From: Sinohyriopsis cumingii
Lineage: Eukaryota > Mollusca > Bivalvia > Unionida > Unionidae
Direction: 5' to 3'
Assembly: GCA_028554795.2 (NCBI GenBank)
Contig: CM068839.1
Span: 16,171,220 to 16,235,219, forward strand
DNA: 64,000 bases
Of this stretch, positions 35,129-46,420 are shown piece after piece; within the stretch, counting starts at the first letter, position 1; every line of letters starts with the position of its first letter. The position numbers and the translations under genes are program-made. Under the pieces are notes generated by a model. It saw only the letters and a program-made list of their open reading frames with translations. It had not been told where the DNA came from and did no database searches.

Positions 35129-38100
35129 GTCGACAATTTATAATAGACACAGTGTTGACATTAGAGAGCTAGGTGATAAAAATAGGAAGTGTTCACAATG
35201 AAGCCTACAATTTATTACATTACGTTATTGGTTTAGTAGGCACTGAAATGAGAGTGGGAGGCCAGCACACATGCCAGATATTTATCATACAGGGTCAGTA
35301 AATATAAACCATTGACCCGACAAACGACAAAACATATTTATTTGACTCAGAAATCATGTAAAATTCAAACGAAAACAATTGCTCACCCGAAATTTATTCG
35401 CAGTATTTCAAATGAATATATATGCTGAACACCTTGGCATGCGCTGAAAAATAACTTTAAATGACTTTTTTCAAAAAAAGGTTTTACAAATTTGCACATG
35501 GTGCGAAAATCTTTCACAACATTCCATTGGGCAACACGTTGACATACGTGACACGTGTCAAACGTGATTTTAAAAATCTAAATTATTGGCTATATTATGT
35601 GCAGGAAATGAGAGTTAAGGGACGAACTATTTAATATTGGAGTAACAGAACAAGGGATTGTCTTTAGGGAGAAAAGAAAACATACCAGCTCCCAACTGGA
35701 TTCAAAACTTTACTTGCCCAGACTTATAATAAAAATAACCTATTATATCCATTATTTTGGTGAAAATAGAAAAATCTATCTAAATATCTTGCTTAAATAA
35801 TTTTTTACAAATCACAACACTATAGATAGTCTCAGCCCCTCTCACCCCACCCCGTTTGGGAAATTAAGTTGTAAGACTCTTTCTCAACAAAACAGAGAAG
35901 CAGCCGAACAGAGCTGACCTGGGTGGGTATCGAACCCACGGTCTTAGATTGCGAGTTAGACACTACCAACTAAGCTACCGCGGCTGCCAGTTTAAAACCA
36001 AATGAAGGACTCGACCTATCACAGTATAACCGCATAAACGAAGCTATAAATTTTAAATTGAAATTTTGGATAGATTCCACTAGTCTTTGACCTTCACTAG
36101 TAAAAATATTTATGATGCTGATGTAGCCATTGTAAGAGAATATTGGAAAGTGTAAAAAAATGATTAATGTTAAGTATTTATAAATATATTGTACAAAATA
36201 ATGCTTGAATCATCCAACGGCTTCATGATATTAACCTATTTACTAAGCTTGATTAAAAACGGGTCAGCAAATTAATGTAATGCCATAACTCGAGTGGTCA
36301 GTCGGAACATTCTCTGCCCTTTCCATCGGTGTGAGAAAGAAGCCTCGGATGCAATTCTTCGCTTTTAAGAACTATATTTTGAACTGCTTTGTTGATACTG
36401 GACAATCTTGTAACGGAAGAAAGCAAAGTCACAACTGAATAATCTCACCCTTTGCTGTCGTAACCATTGATACACTCCGCCAGAGGCGAATCACCAAACA
36501 CATCAAATTGAGATGTATTTCTACAACTACTTCCAACGTTATTTCAATATCTGACGGAAAGAGCTCAGCGATTTTGCAGTCGTCGATTCGTAAGAAGTCT
36601 TCGAATCGGACGATTGCATGCTTTGGTATAGTGCTATACGGCACAGCAGCACAATTAGTCAAGACGGTGTACAGTGCCTTGCTAATGAACGCACCACAGT
36701 AGCTCACCAGTGCTAATCAAATTGTATGACTTGCACCCGCACCCTTTCGCTCACTAGTCTGGCATTATGATCACTGAGCCACTGTGGTATCAGCCAGTGC
36801 GATGCAATAACACTTCATTAGTTTGTGTAACTCTCGCTTATAATAAAACTTGGATATCTTGATCATATGAGCCTATGTACAAAGTTTGATAAATATTAAC
36901 TTGGGTAGAGTCGCTAAAGTGTTGACAAGTGCAGTCAATAGGATGCAAAATAATCACATTAATATACGCGGATGACTGGTGATCTTGGTAATTTTAGTCC
37001 ACACGTATTTATCAAGTTGTATCAAAGTCGAATCAGACATTATCTTGAGTTGTAACAACTCTAGCCATTCAGATGCGAGGCCATCTTATTATTGTTGAAT
37101 TCGCCCAAGATCTTGATGACAGAAATATATTCCAAGCTTGATAAAAATAGGATCAGAAATATGGTATTATGAGTCGCAACAAACTCGCCTTGTTATTATG
37201 CTTGGATCTCGTTCGTTACAAGGGACAACTATTCTCAAGCCCAGCTATCCTGCACAACTAAAAATCTTTGTTGGGCAAGTAAAATTTCAATTCGATGGTC
37301 CAATTTATAGCTAAAAATATAAATGAAAAGCTTAATTTAATTACCTTTCTCCGGGCATCATCAACCAGGGCTATTAAGTGAAAACTGGAACTGGCGACCA
37401 TGTCATTATTAAACTCTTGAACGATTTTGATATTCCATCTTTGATCAAAACCATATTATAAATTTGGTCATAAGAGTAGTTGGAAATTCAGTCAGTCAGA
37501 CACATGGTCACAATCTTTAATATGACTTGATCCTGCTTGTTATCGAACTTGCATTAGATCTTGATGATATAAGCCAGTGTTCTAAACTCGATACAGATCG
37601 GATCAGAAATATGGCCTCCAGATTTGTAACAAGCCGTTCTTGACGGACATGGGACCAAATCTAAGCTCTATTGGTCTTACGGCCACGAGAAGTAATGATG
37701 ATGTATGTCACGAGGTGGGATGTGTGATCTCCCACTTCTTGCAGTTTTTAGTTATTGTTATCTAGGAGATGATCGACCACAATGGTATTGCCAAGATCAA
37801 GTAAACAATAAAATATGAAATTAATGGATGGAATAACAGATCTGAGCAGAGATATAGAAAAAATGTACACGAGCCCCCGTATGTATAATAATTTATCAAT
37901 TACATAAACAACATGAAATTGAAAATGACATTTGAATGATTCACTTTCGCTCAGAAATAATTACAAAATTTACGTGAAATTTAGTTACCCGTTCTGTTAC
38001 ATCGATAGAACAAATTTCATCATATTATCGAGAGACAGGTCGAAGTCGTATTGCCAGAATATCAGCATCACCGGTTGCTTCTGGTCTTTTCCAAATCACT

Positions 38101-41100
38101 GTTGGTGGTAGGTCTGAGTTGCAGTATCTTTCCTTCTCTGTCTATCTATATCTCTATATATGTCTCCCTTTCTATGGTTTTCGGGCCATCAACAAGTCTT
38201 GGCTGTAAACTATGCTCCTTTCCACTGTGCAATACAGGTTTGGAGCTGTTTTATCCATTGTGCCTTCCAGATCCCTCGCTAGTTTATCAGCAGAGAATTC
38301 CCTCTGTGTATTCTCTGGCTTCGGGTCTCTAAAATTTCGAGACCCCTGTCCCTTTGACGATTTAACGAGAAAATACTTTTCACTAATTGTCGGAACTAAT
38401 TTCCGGCTTGCCTCAGAAACCCAGACTGGCTAATTTTCCGAGGGAGATGGCTAATTTCGCGAGAGAGATTAACTTAAACCTTGAATTTCGTCAGGGGAAC
38501 TCACACTCGTATTTAGTTTAGCCAATCAGGATTACTTTCTCTAACCGCCAAAAATGTTAACACTCCCATCGACATTAGGATAGTCCTGTCTAGCCCGCCT
38601 TTATTAATAACTATTCTGGAACATATAATTTTATGATACCTGTTTCGCATGGGCTACGATTTTCCAAAAATTTTGCTCTGGCTTGTCTCGGCTCTGTCAG
38701 TCCCTACACTTAACTCTACATTAACATATCTGTTAGACCATTATCGAACGGACTCTAATTAAAATTGAATTCATGTCCCAAACAGAGCATATCCAATCCA
38801 TCACAGTCCATAATGTATTGCGTGACTACCCCATACGTGAAACTTAATGGTTATATATCAGGTTGACCACTACATAATGTACTGCGAAATTATCGACAAA
38901 ATTTTCCACCATTGCAACGTAGATTACTGGAAAATTTATTCAGAACCTTGATAATAACATTAATAATAATCGAAAAGAAATAAAACATTGATCTTAATCT
39001 ATGTTGTGGACGGACGCCAAAATGTTCGCTCTGTAGAACTTCTGTCAAGGCGGACTTGAAATTGAAGCGGTATGCAAAATTTGGTTAAGATCTTCCAATT
39101 CCTGTGAAGTTGTGATGCGGAAACCTAAATTCTGGTGAAAATGAACTAATTCCTCAAATGATGAATTTCAAAATGAAAATCCAACTTGTCCTGTCAGTAA
39201 ACCCCACCCCCATTGTTAGAGACTAAGTGGAAAAATGCAAATGCAGTTCTGTTCACGTACCTGCTTCCAAACACTCGTGAGAAACGCGGAGAATGACCAA
39301 TTTGTTAAAATAGCCTTGAAAAGTAATGTCTACAATGTGAACGAACCTTGCATAGGTGAGACTGAGCAAATAAAGTGCACGGGGGAAAAAAAAGTGAAGT
39401 GGCGTTAAGAAGGTGTAAGGGATCAGTGCAGCCATCACGAAGTTGTTGGGATCCCGATACATCTTATTGGTCTGGAGAAAACACTACCTAGGATTCATCG
39501 GTATGAAGCAGAAGACCACATTTAACTGAAATCCATTGATTTCCAGTAAAACTACCTCATGAAAACCAAACTGCTGACAGACTTCATTATTTTGTGAGTT
39601 CAAAGCTTGTACTGCAGGGTTGTAATCAGACGTGCACAAACGTTAGAGACGAAGACAAACAAACAAATATTTTGTAAGGGTAGATTTATCCAGTGTTGAA
39701 GGAGTGTGAACAATCCACCTACGGCGCCGATATGATTTCTGGGCGCAGACATGCAAAGGGCATTATTTAGACCAGTTCATGCTACAACATGTCAGCTAAA
39801 AGTGACCAGAAGTTTTGATAATTTGTTGAAAGTTTGGGTTTAATTCTGGATATAATTCAATTTTATATGAAAAAGTATACATTTTATCTCAGAGTGTTAT
39901 GTAATGAATAATAATATAAGTTTATGTAATGAATCAGATACAGCTGTCCTGCCATAGTTAAAAACAGTTCATTCATGGAACAGTTTGCACATATCTGACA
40001 ACCTTAAAAACTGATTCCTCGTTCTCTTATAAGTTTAAAATAATTTTTCTTTGTTGCGATTTGTTTAAGGATTCAAAAATGAACTTACCGTCAATAGATA
40101 GACTGAATGCGACTTAGTGACATCACAGCAATGCACATGCTGTCGATGTGAATTTTTTTAATTATTAATTCATATCTTTACTTAAACTGGTTAGTGGATT
40201 CGAATAACATTTTAAGGTATAATTGTATTCTCTCAGTAAATTCATTCAAGACGAACGAAAATAACAGATCCTATTCCGTTACGGTGTTTCTACATAACCT
40301 CGGCGAATCGGCTTTTATTGCACCCTTCTATTTCCTCAAAAAATGATCTTACCCTCCAGATTTACTAAGTAGTGACTAACGTTACTTGCATTAAATAGAG
40401 AGCATCATTACAATTTAAGGAAGATAAAAGCGTGATTCGGTCATTTCCAGAAAGGTCATGAATGTACAAAAAGTTAAAGAAATACACAAGGAACTTAATT
40501 AGTAATACCTTTTAGACAGCATTGTTAGTAATATCTAAGTCACATGTTCATAAACACAACTTATAAATTATACTTGAAAATACAACAACAAAAAATTCTT
40601 TATGGGTCTAAGCACGATTAATGCTCGACAAAGTTGTGCTACGAAGAGATACATTTATGATACATTTATGATGTGTTTTTTAAGTTCTAAAAGCATAATT
40701 CATAATAATTGTTGAACACGATGTATAAACAGCAAACATTGTATTTCTTTTATAGCCCAACGCAATCGAAATATAACCAAACACGAGTAAAATGTAATTA
40801 TATTTTCTTTAAAATGTGTTTATAAGCACTACTAACGCCCCAACAATGACGACTTCATAGCACGACAAAATTACATAGTATTTAATCTGTCGCATTATGA
40901 TCTATCACCGATTGTTCGCCTTTCTGTTCTACACGCTCTGGGAAAGCCCGCTTCGGTACCTCTCAGTTTGGGTATTAGTATAGCTAGATATATGCACGTT
41001 CACGTACACGATCATGATTTGCATAAAATCTCGCGTGGTAAACAATTCGGCCACCAATATTAGAATTGGAATACATACAACCTATCCACACGAGTGTAAC

Positions 41101-41368
41101 CTCAAAGTGAAGTTCTCAGTACAGCCACTTATAGGCACTGGCAAAGCTGCTGGCAGACTGATCAATATATACAAGCTAAGTGAAGTTGTATATTATGTCA
41201 CGGTAAAACGGTACCGGCTGTTGTATAAAGACGTATTAAATCAAGAAATAGCATATTTCTGCCTTTAATTCTTAAGGAAGAAATAGCGATTTATCAATAT
41301 AACCAAGAGATTGATTATTCTGGCGTGTCTGTCATTTTCAAGGCGGAATCAAACATATATTGTCTTTT
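35129..41368. other. Intergenic DNA between the two Polintons
   Basis: No gene recognised. Contents are one tRNA-derived SINE on the minus strand (35.8-36.0 kb), a possible decayed tRNA-like segment at 36720-36795, and at 36.8-37.7 kb several diverged copies of a phrase like GATCGGATCAGAAATATGGC followed by TTGTAACAA. The remainder is unique AT-rich sequence. Confidence 0.5.
35800..35989 (-). mobile_element. tRNA-derived SINE
   Basis: The minus strand has an A box (GGTAGCTTAGTTGG, about 35966-35979) and B box (GGGTTCGATACCC, 35925-35937) in tRNA spacing (tRNA-like part 35917-35989). The ends do not pair as an acceptor stem, so it is not a functional tRNA. The left boundary is uncertain. Confidence 0.65.
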
Positions 41369-41380
41369 TAAATGAGACGA

Positions 41381-41698
41381 CCGCTCCGGTGGCTTAATGG
41401 TTAGAGCGTCCGACTCTGATGCGGGAGGTCGTGGGTTCGATCCCTGGCCGAGTCATACCAAAGACTTACAAAAATGGTACTAACATCTGCCTCGCTTCGC
41501 GCTCAGCATTAAGAGGTTAGTATTAGGACTGGTCGGCCTGGTGTTAGGATAATGTGACTGGGTGGGACAACATGCTACATGTCTGCATGATGACACAGTG
41601 CTAAACATCACTATAAACTGCCACACTGCAGACATCATAGCGATATGACTGAAAAATTGTTAAAGCTACGTTAAAAATCCAAATCACACACACACACT
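41381..41698 (+). mobile_element. tRNA-derived SINE with perfect target duplication
   Basis: The tRNA-like head has an A box TGGCTTAATGGTTAG (from 41391) and B box GGTTCGATCCC (41434-41444). A conserved body (AATGTGACTGGGTGGGACAA and ATATGACTGAAAAATTGTTA) and a CA-rich tail follow. TAAATGAGACGA occurs at 41369-41380 and 41699-41710. I recall this body type from mollusc SINEs. Confidence 0.9.
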
Positions 41699-42928
41699 TA
41701 AATGAGACGATCGAATTGATAACTGTCAATGTGAAAAACTACTCAAATTATAGCTTGTGGAAGTGCTAATCAATATTTGAGACCTAGAATTACTATTCTG
41801 GGAATATGCATACTTATCATTACACTGGGCCATATACGGGTATGTATATGATAAGTTAAAGAATGGTAAGGCAACAATGGCTTTGTGTTTCACTTTTGCT
41901 TGACTTAACAGGGGTGAGCACACGTTTTTCACGAGCGCTGTTAGATTCAAGTACGAGTTATTTTCACTTACTCGTTAAGAACACTCGTGGACTAAACAGT
42001 TTACGTATCAAGCTTCTGATCAAGACAATGCATGTTTGAATCGCACTCGCCGAAAATAATATTTTTCCATAATAATTGACAAAACATACGGCTTAGGATT
42101 CGTTGTGCATATACATGATAAATTAAACTTACTCTGATGATGTACATTGCTGTCAATTATAATTGCTTAGTACGCATAATTCTTTGAGACCTAATTTGGT
42201 TCGAAACCAAAGACTGTCTGTCGTTTTCACACTAGGGGCTCATATGGTGTTGCACATTCAAGCCGCCGTAATTGACATTTGACCACACACATGGGTTCAC
42301 TGTAACAAATTTAAGTGTAAACTCAAAATCACCAGAATGCTTATGAAACAGTGATTCACAAGCACAGCCCAATCAGGAGGCTGTTTCTTTTCATGCTAAA
42401 TAATTACATCGGTATATATAGTATTTTGAGAGGATTTATGAGCGTATCTGACGCAGGCCTCACATTGCCCGAACTATGGACTGTTTGTAACTTCACAGAA
42501 AAGACTAAATCTCGATTCCACTAAAATGTGTCATACGCACTGGTCATAGGGGTTCAAAACATACGTGATTTTCCAATACGTATCTTGAGCTTCTCTTAAG
42601 AAATTAATTGAATTAAGGAATTATATTGGAACAAGAACGAAGTAAACTCTGTCAAGCTTGTTTTCAAAACGTGGAAAGTCATTGTATGATATTGTGCAAG
42701 AAAATGCAAGTTCGGTTGCGGGTCGCCAGTGAGCTAACCTAGCGAGAAAGACAGTGAATACGTCATCAGTGAAGGTGAATATAACTAGAATCATCATAAT
42801 TAAAGAAATACTTTCAGTATCAACATAGCAATGGCATCCATTCTCAATAACAAATAGAAGAGATTTTATGAAAACCTTTTCTTTTGGTCCAGAGGAGCGA
42901 AATCCATAGCTCAGATATACTAATAATC

Positions 42929-43172
42929 TCCAGAGTGGCCGAGTGGCCTAAAGCGCTCTCCGTTACGGATCACTGCCATCTCACCTCTGTCTGCGTGGGT
43001 TCGAGTCTCGGATTCGGCCAATGTGGGTATGTGAGAAAGCTTGCCAGTAGCTTCTCGTGGTTCAGTGGTTCTTTCCGGGGATTTCCCGGGTTCTTCCTCC
43101 ACCATTAATACTGGCCGCCATGTATGGCCTATCGTGTGCTGAAAAATGGCGTTAAACCCTACAACAACAACA
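42929..43172 (+). mobile_element. tRNA(Leu/Ser)-like SINE with target duplication
   Basis: Head AGAGTGGCCGAGTGGCC with B box GGTTCGAGTCTC (42998-43009), a body with CCGGGTTCTTCCTCCACC, and a CAACAACAA tail. ACTAATAATC flanks it at 42919-42928 and 43173-43182. Confidence 0.9.
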
Positions 43173-43352
43173 ACTAATAATCCAAAACATTTATAATTAT
43201 TGTATTTGATGCAGCGAATGGACCATGTGGGTTTATCCAGCGCTCAGTTATGAGTCATTTGAGCTCATTTTGGCCGATATTAACTTAAGACACATTTTAC
43301 ATGTTTCCAATTTAATTTGTTGCTGATATTCAGATTATCGTTTGTTTGTGAG

Positions 43353-43358
43353 ACCATA
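43353..43358. repeat. Left target-site duplication ACCATA
   Basis: Identical to 61332-61337. Confidence 0.95.
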
Positions 43359-43821
43359 AGTAGTGAATGGGGTGAGATTAGCGACAATGGGAATTAGCAT
43401 TAAAAACACCCCCTGGGTAAGATTAGCGACAATGGAAATTTAACATGGGCAAAAAACCCTGGGTAAGATTAGCGACAATGGAATTTAACATTGGAGAAAG
43501 GAAAAAAAGGAAATATCCATTTTAGCGACAAAGGCATTCGAACAATGGAAAAAAAATATCGATTCTAGGGACAAAGGCAATTGAACATGGGGAATAGAGT
43601 TTGGGTCTGTCTAGGGACAAGGGGAATTGAACATGGGAATAGAGTTTGGGTTTGTCTAGGGACAAAGGGGAATTGAACATGTTAGAAAAAAAAACTACTT
43701 TAGGGACAAGGGGAATTGAACATGGGATTTTAAAAAAAAAAAAATTAAAAATGGGGTAGGCAATCGAAAGGCTATCTCTTTTCGAGAAATGTGGGTGGCC
43801 CTGAAAAGGGCCTTTGGGTTT
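43359..43821 (+). repeat. Left TIR with eight internal sub-repeats
   Basis: 463 bases matching 60828-61331 inverted. It contains eight spaced copies of a unit GMGACAANGGNAATTNAACAT (for example GCGACAATGGAAATTTAACA and GGGACAAGGGGAATTGAACA) at roughly 35-60 base intervals. A histone-type stem-loop lies at the inner edge. Repeated terminal sites of this kind would suit binding by replication or integration proteins (inference). Confidence 0.95.
43797..43812 (-). terminator. Histone-type mRNA 3' stem-loop, gene 1
   Basis: Minus strand: CCCAAA, then GGCCCTTTTCAGGGCC, then ACCCACATTTCTC, then GAAAAGAGA. Stem 6 bp, loop TTTC, purine element 13 nt after the stem. It starts 15 nt after the stop codon at 43828. 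Confidence 0.85.
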
Positions 43822-43827
43822 CTTCTT

Positions 43828-44445
43828 CTAACTCCTCCACTTCTTCCACCAAGTCCTCACTTTTTCCATTATTCCTTTCTTCTTCTTTTTCTCGTCTGGC
43901 ATCCAGTCTGGATGGCCCAAGGCTCTAAACTTTTCCTGGACTTTGATCCAATTCTGATTTAGCCTTTCAAAATCAGCCTGTTTCTTTTTGTTTTCCTGAT
44001 CTTTTCTTTCTTTATTCCATCTCTCTTTAATCTTCTTTACCTCTACCTCCATCACTCTTCTCATCAACTCTTCTCCTTTCCTCAGTCTTTCCTGACCTCT
44101 CTCCACAGAAGAGCACTCTGTCCCATGTGACATATTTTCAAGAAAGCACCTGACTTTGCTTGCATTGTCAAGTGCTTCCTTTAGGCTTCCCACTCTGACA
44201 TAGGTGGGATTTATCATACCTCTCAATCTCTTTTCCTCCTCTTCTATCATTTCTGCTATCACTTCTTTTGCTACGTTTAGGCATTTATCGTAGTCCAGAT
44301 ACTCTGCTATCTTCCATTCTTTTTCTAGTCTCTCCACTACATAGATACCATCCATTATCCAATTGTATATATGTACCAAATTGTTGAACAACTCACTTGC
44401 AACCACCATCTTCGTTTTTATTATTCCGTAGAATGGTTCGAACAT
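43828..44445 (-). CDS. Charged coiled-coil accessory protein, 205 residues
   Basis: ATG at 44445 (MFEPFYGIIKTKMVVASELF). A TATA-like ACTATAAG lies only about 20 nt upstream, so translation may really begin at the second ATG, 44409 (MVVASELFNN). The C-terminal half is K/E/R-rich and predicted coiled coil (VEVKKIKERWNKERKDQENK), followed by HPDWMPDEKKKKK and a tryptophan/lysine tail. No recognised domain, signal peptide or membrane span. The gene is preceded by the shared promoter box and ends 15 nt before a histone-type stem-loop in the TIR. Role unknown. Confidence 0.75.
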   Translation of the reverse strand: MFEPFYGIIKTKMVVASELFNNLVHIYNWIMDGIYVVERLEKEWKIAEYLDYDKCLNVAKEVIAEMIEEEEKRLRGMINPTYVRVGSLKEALDNASKVRCFLENMSHGTECSSVERGQERLRKGEELMRRVMEVEVKKIKERWNKERKDQENKKKQADFERLNQNWIKVQEKFRALGHPDWMPDEKKKKKGIMEKVRTWWKKWRS

Positions 44446-44475
44446 CAAACCTTGTGGGTTCTTATAGTTAAAGTA

Positions 44476-44498
44476 CGGACGTGAAGGAAAACATCCCC
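44476..44498 (-). promoter_or_regulatory. Shared promoter box of gene 1
   Basis: The minus strand reads GGGGATGTTTTCCTTCACGT followed by CCG, then ACTTTAACTATAAG. A second copy (44545-44567) lies 69 nt further upstream. Confidence 0.75.
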
Positions 44499-44544
44499 TA
44501 AAAACATAAAATTGATCTTACCTAGATCATGACCAAGCAACGCG

Positions 44545-44567
44545 CGGACGTGAAGGAAAACATCCCC
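44545..44567 (-). promoter_or_regulatory. Second copy of the promoter box
   Basis: The same GATGTTTTCCTTCACGTCCG core, followed by GCGCG and a spacer also found at 45548-45600. No TATA follows directly, so it may be a duplicated remnant or an upstream element. Confidence 0.55.
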
Positions 44568-44606
44568 CTAGCTTTCTCATTTCATATAATATACTATCCA
44601 CATAAG

Positions 44607-44930
44607 TGAAGCAACAATAAACAAACCCCAAATCTACTATTTACACACGCAAATCATTAAAACAAAATCCATAATCTACTATCCACACAATTGTACGTGA
44701 GCGGTTACAAAACCCAAACTATACTCTTCACATACGCTAAGAAACAATAAACAAACCCCAAATCTACTATTTACACACGCAAATCATTAAAACAAAATCC
44801 ATAATCTACTATCCACACAATCGTACGTGAGCGGTTACAAAACCCAAACTATACTCTCCACATACGCTAAGAAACAATAAACAAACCCATAATCTACTAT
44901 TCACACAAACTTACGTGAGCGGTTACAAAC
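44607..44930. repeat. Tandem repeat, about 120-bp unit, 2.6 copies
   Basis: Units contain AACAATAAACAAACCCCAAA, then TCTACTATTTACACACGCAA and GTACGTGAGCGGTTACAAAA. A diverged partial copy lies at 45680-45800 in the equivalent spacer of the next module. Confidence 0.9.
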
Positions 44931-45047
44931 ACAAACACACAAACACATACACTCGCACTATGAAAAAAGAGTCAGTGTTTATATTCACACTACTCTATCT
45001 ACACACATTGGCAAATTGATGGTTATTTCTTTTCTAGAGTATTGGGT

Positions 45048-45063
45048 AGCCCTGAAAAGGGCT
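45048..45063 (-). terminator. Histone-type stem-loop, gene 2
   Basis: Minus strand: AGCCCTTTTCAGGGCT, then ACCCAATACTCTA, then GAAAAGAAA. It lies 27 nt after the stop at 45091. The stem's outer pair is A-T rather than G-C. Confidence 0.85.
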
Positions 45064-45090
45064 GTTTTTTGGAACTTCATGGACACCTGG

Positions 45091-45459
45091 TTAATGATGG
45101 CACCTTCCAGGCCTGGCGCCACATACACATCTTGTTCTCCAGTTGCTTTTTACTTTTTTTGGGGAGAGAGCAGAGGGAGGATAAATAGCTTCAGAATCCC
45201 AATTTTCTGTCTCTGGGATTCTGAAATTTCTTCTCTCCTTTTCCTCCTCTTCTTTGTTTCTTCTCTCCTCCGCCTCTTCTTTGTATCTTCTCTCCGCCTC
45301 TTCTTTGTATCTTCTCTCCTCCTCTTCTTTGTTTCTTTTCTCCTCCTCTTTCATCCTTCCCTCTTCCACAATGGCTTCCGCGGCCAGTTCGTTCAACAGG
45401 CGCCTGGCATAATCCAGATGCACATGAAGCTCCAACAGTTTCGCTAGTCTGGTGTTCAT
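45091..45459 (-). CDS. Accessory protein with E/K/R repeats, 122 residues
   Basis: ATG at 45459 (MNTRLAKLLELHVHLDYARR), about 50 nt after a TATA (AGTATAAATT at 45508-45517). An N-terminal amphipathic helix is followed by an imperfect repeat of EERRYKEEAERRYKEEAEER and NKEEEEKERR, then CVCGARPGRCHH at the C-terminus. Homologous to the frameshifted copy at 21846-22344 and, in its first 25 residues, paralogous to the next gene (MCSKLAKLNEAYVNLHRVR). No known domain. The promoter box lies at 45526-45547; the message ends in a histone-type stem-loop. Confidence 0.75.
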   Translation of the reverse strand: MNTRLAKLLELHVHLDYARRLLNELAAEAIVEEGRMKEEEKRNKEEEERRYKEEAERRYKEEAEERRNKEEEEKERRNFRIPETENWDSEAIYPPSALSPKKVKSNWRTRCVCGARPGRCHH

Positions 45460-45525
45460 TCTGGTGTTGATCAATCAACAAGGGTAGCTGGACTGCCGAA
45501 CGAGTTTCAATTTATACTAAAAGTG

Positions 45526-45547
45526 CGGACGTGAAGGAAAACATCCC
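45526..45547 (-). promoter_or_regulatory. Shared promoter box and TATA of gene 2
   Basis: GGGATGTTTTCCTTCACGTC then CGCACTTTTAGTATAAATT on the minus strand; CAGTCCAGCTACCC follows where transcription should start. The last element recurs as CAGTCTGGCTACCC at the old copy. Confidence 0.8.
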
Positions 45548-45595
45548 AATAAAAACATAAAATTGATCTTACCTAGATCAGGACCAAACAACGCG

Positions 45596-45615
45596 CGGAC
45601 CTAAAAGAAACACTC
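45596..45615 (-). promoter_or_regulatory. Variant second box
   Basis: GAGTGTTTCTTTTAGGTCCG on the minus strand. The same variant occurs at 23534-23553 of the old element, so it is conserved between families. Meaning unknown. Confidence 0.45.
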
Positions 45616-45919
45616 ACTCACTTTTTTATACTACCCATTCCTATTCTAAAATTTTTTTTCATTAATCACTTCAATATACTATTCACATACGCAAAGCAAT
45701 CCAATCAAACCCCCCAAATCTACTCTCCCCACACCTCAAACAGCCAAAAAAACATGATCTTAATCTACTATCCACACCAACGTACGTGAGATGTTACAAA
45801 CACAAACACACAAACACATACACTCGCACTATCAAAAAAAGAGTCAGTGTTTATATTCACACTACTCTACCTACACACATTGGCAAATTGATGGTTATTT
45901 CTTTTCTAGAGTATTGGGT

Positions 45920-45935
45920 AGCCCTGAAAAGGGCT
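45920..45935 (-). terminator. Histone-type stem-loop, gene 3
   Basis: AGCCCTTTTCAGGGCT on the minus strand with ACCCAATACTCTA and GAAAAGAAA after it; identical to gene 2's 3' end through at least 130 bases of spacer. It follows the stop at 45984 by 48 nt, across a poly-A-rich leader. Confidence 0.85.
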
Positions 45936-45983
45936 GTTTTTTTTTTGTTTTTTTGTTTTTTTTTTGTTTGCTATGGCAATCTT

Positions 45984-46352
45984 TTAGTTTCTAAGAATGC
46001 GATGTCCTCTGAGGATAGACTTTCTGGCGATAGGTCTGCTTCTTCGGAAAGAGAAGAAGAACTCTTTGGTGTCGATACGACAATCGACAAAGCCTCTGTC
46101 AGGTTCAGGTTGCTGCTGCTGCTGCTGCTGCTGTTGCTGTTGTTGTTGCTGTTGCTGTCTCTGAAGTCTGTACTTCTCTGTCCATTCTTCTTTCTCCCTG
46201 TTCACTTCTTCTCTGAAGAGCTCTTCTATCAGGTCTTCAGTAACTTTTAACATTCTCACATTCTCTATCTCTTCTGGCTTCGGTATCAGACTGTGTCTGA
46301 CCCTATGCAAATTCACGTAGGCTTCGTTTAGCTTAGCTAGTTTGGAGCACAT
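45984..46352 (-). CDS. Poly-glutamine accessory protein, 122 residues
   Basis: ATG at 46352 (MCSKLAKLNEAYVNLHRVRH). A helical N-terminal half (KVTEDLIEELFREEVNREKE) is followed by about 16 consecutive glutamines encoded by CAG/CAA (46105-46160), then DRGFVDCRIDTKEF and an arginine-rich end. The old copy at 23790-24153 conserves everything except the long Q tract, so the tract is a recent expansion. It has the shared promoter box (46421-46442) and a TTTAAG TATA-like site about 55 nt before the ATG. No recognised family. Confidence 0.75.
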   Translation of the reverse strand: MCSKLAKLNEAYVNLHRVRHSLIPKPEEIENVRMLKVTEDLIEELFREEVNREKEEWTEKYRLQRQQQQQQQQQQQQQQQQPEPDRGFVDCRIDTKEFFFSFRRSRPIARKSILRGHRILRN

Positions 46353-46420
46353 CTTCGTAGGAGGATGAGTCGACAATGGATGGTTAGACTGGAAACAACC
46401 AGGTTCTTAAAGTCAAAGCG

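Noticed and set aside
36720..36795. Additional SINE on the minus strand
   Set aside because: Only loose A-box and B-box resemblance; no body, tail or target duplication found.
41381..41460. Functional tRNA gene
   Set aside because: A and B boxes are present, but the acceptor ends do not pair; a SINE body, tail and target duplication follow. The same applies to 42929 and 35917.
43797..43812. Rho-independent bacterial-type terminator
   Set aside because: The hairpin is GC-rich, but the genome is eukaryotic, there is no consistent T-run after the stem, and flanks match histone mRNA ends.
45016..46250. Plus-strand ORFs with leucine or serine runs
   Set aside because: Antisense of the E/K-repeat and poly-Q genes; the promoter boxes and stem-loops all point to the minus strand.
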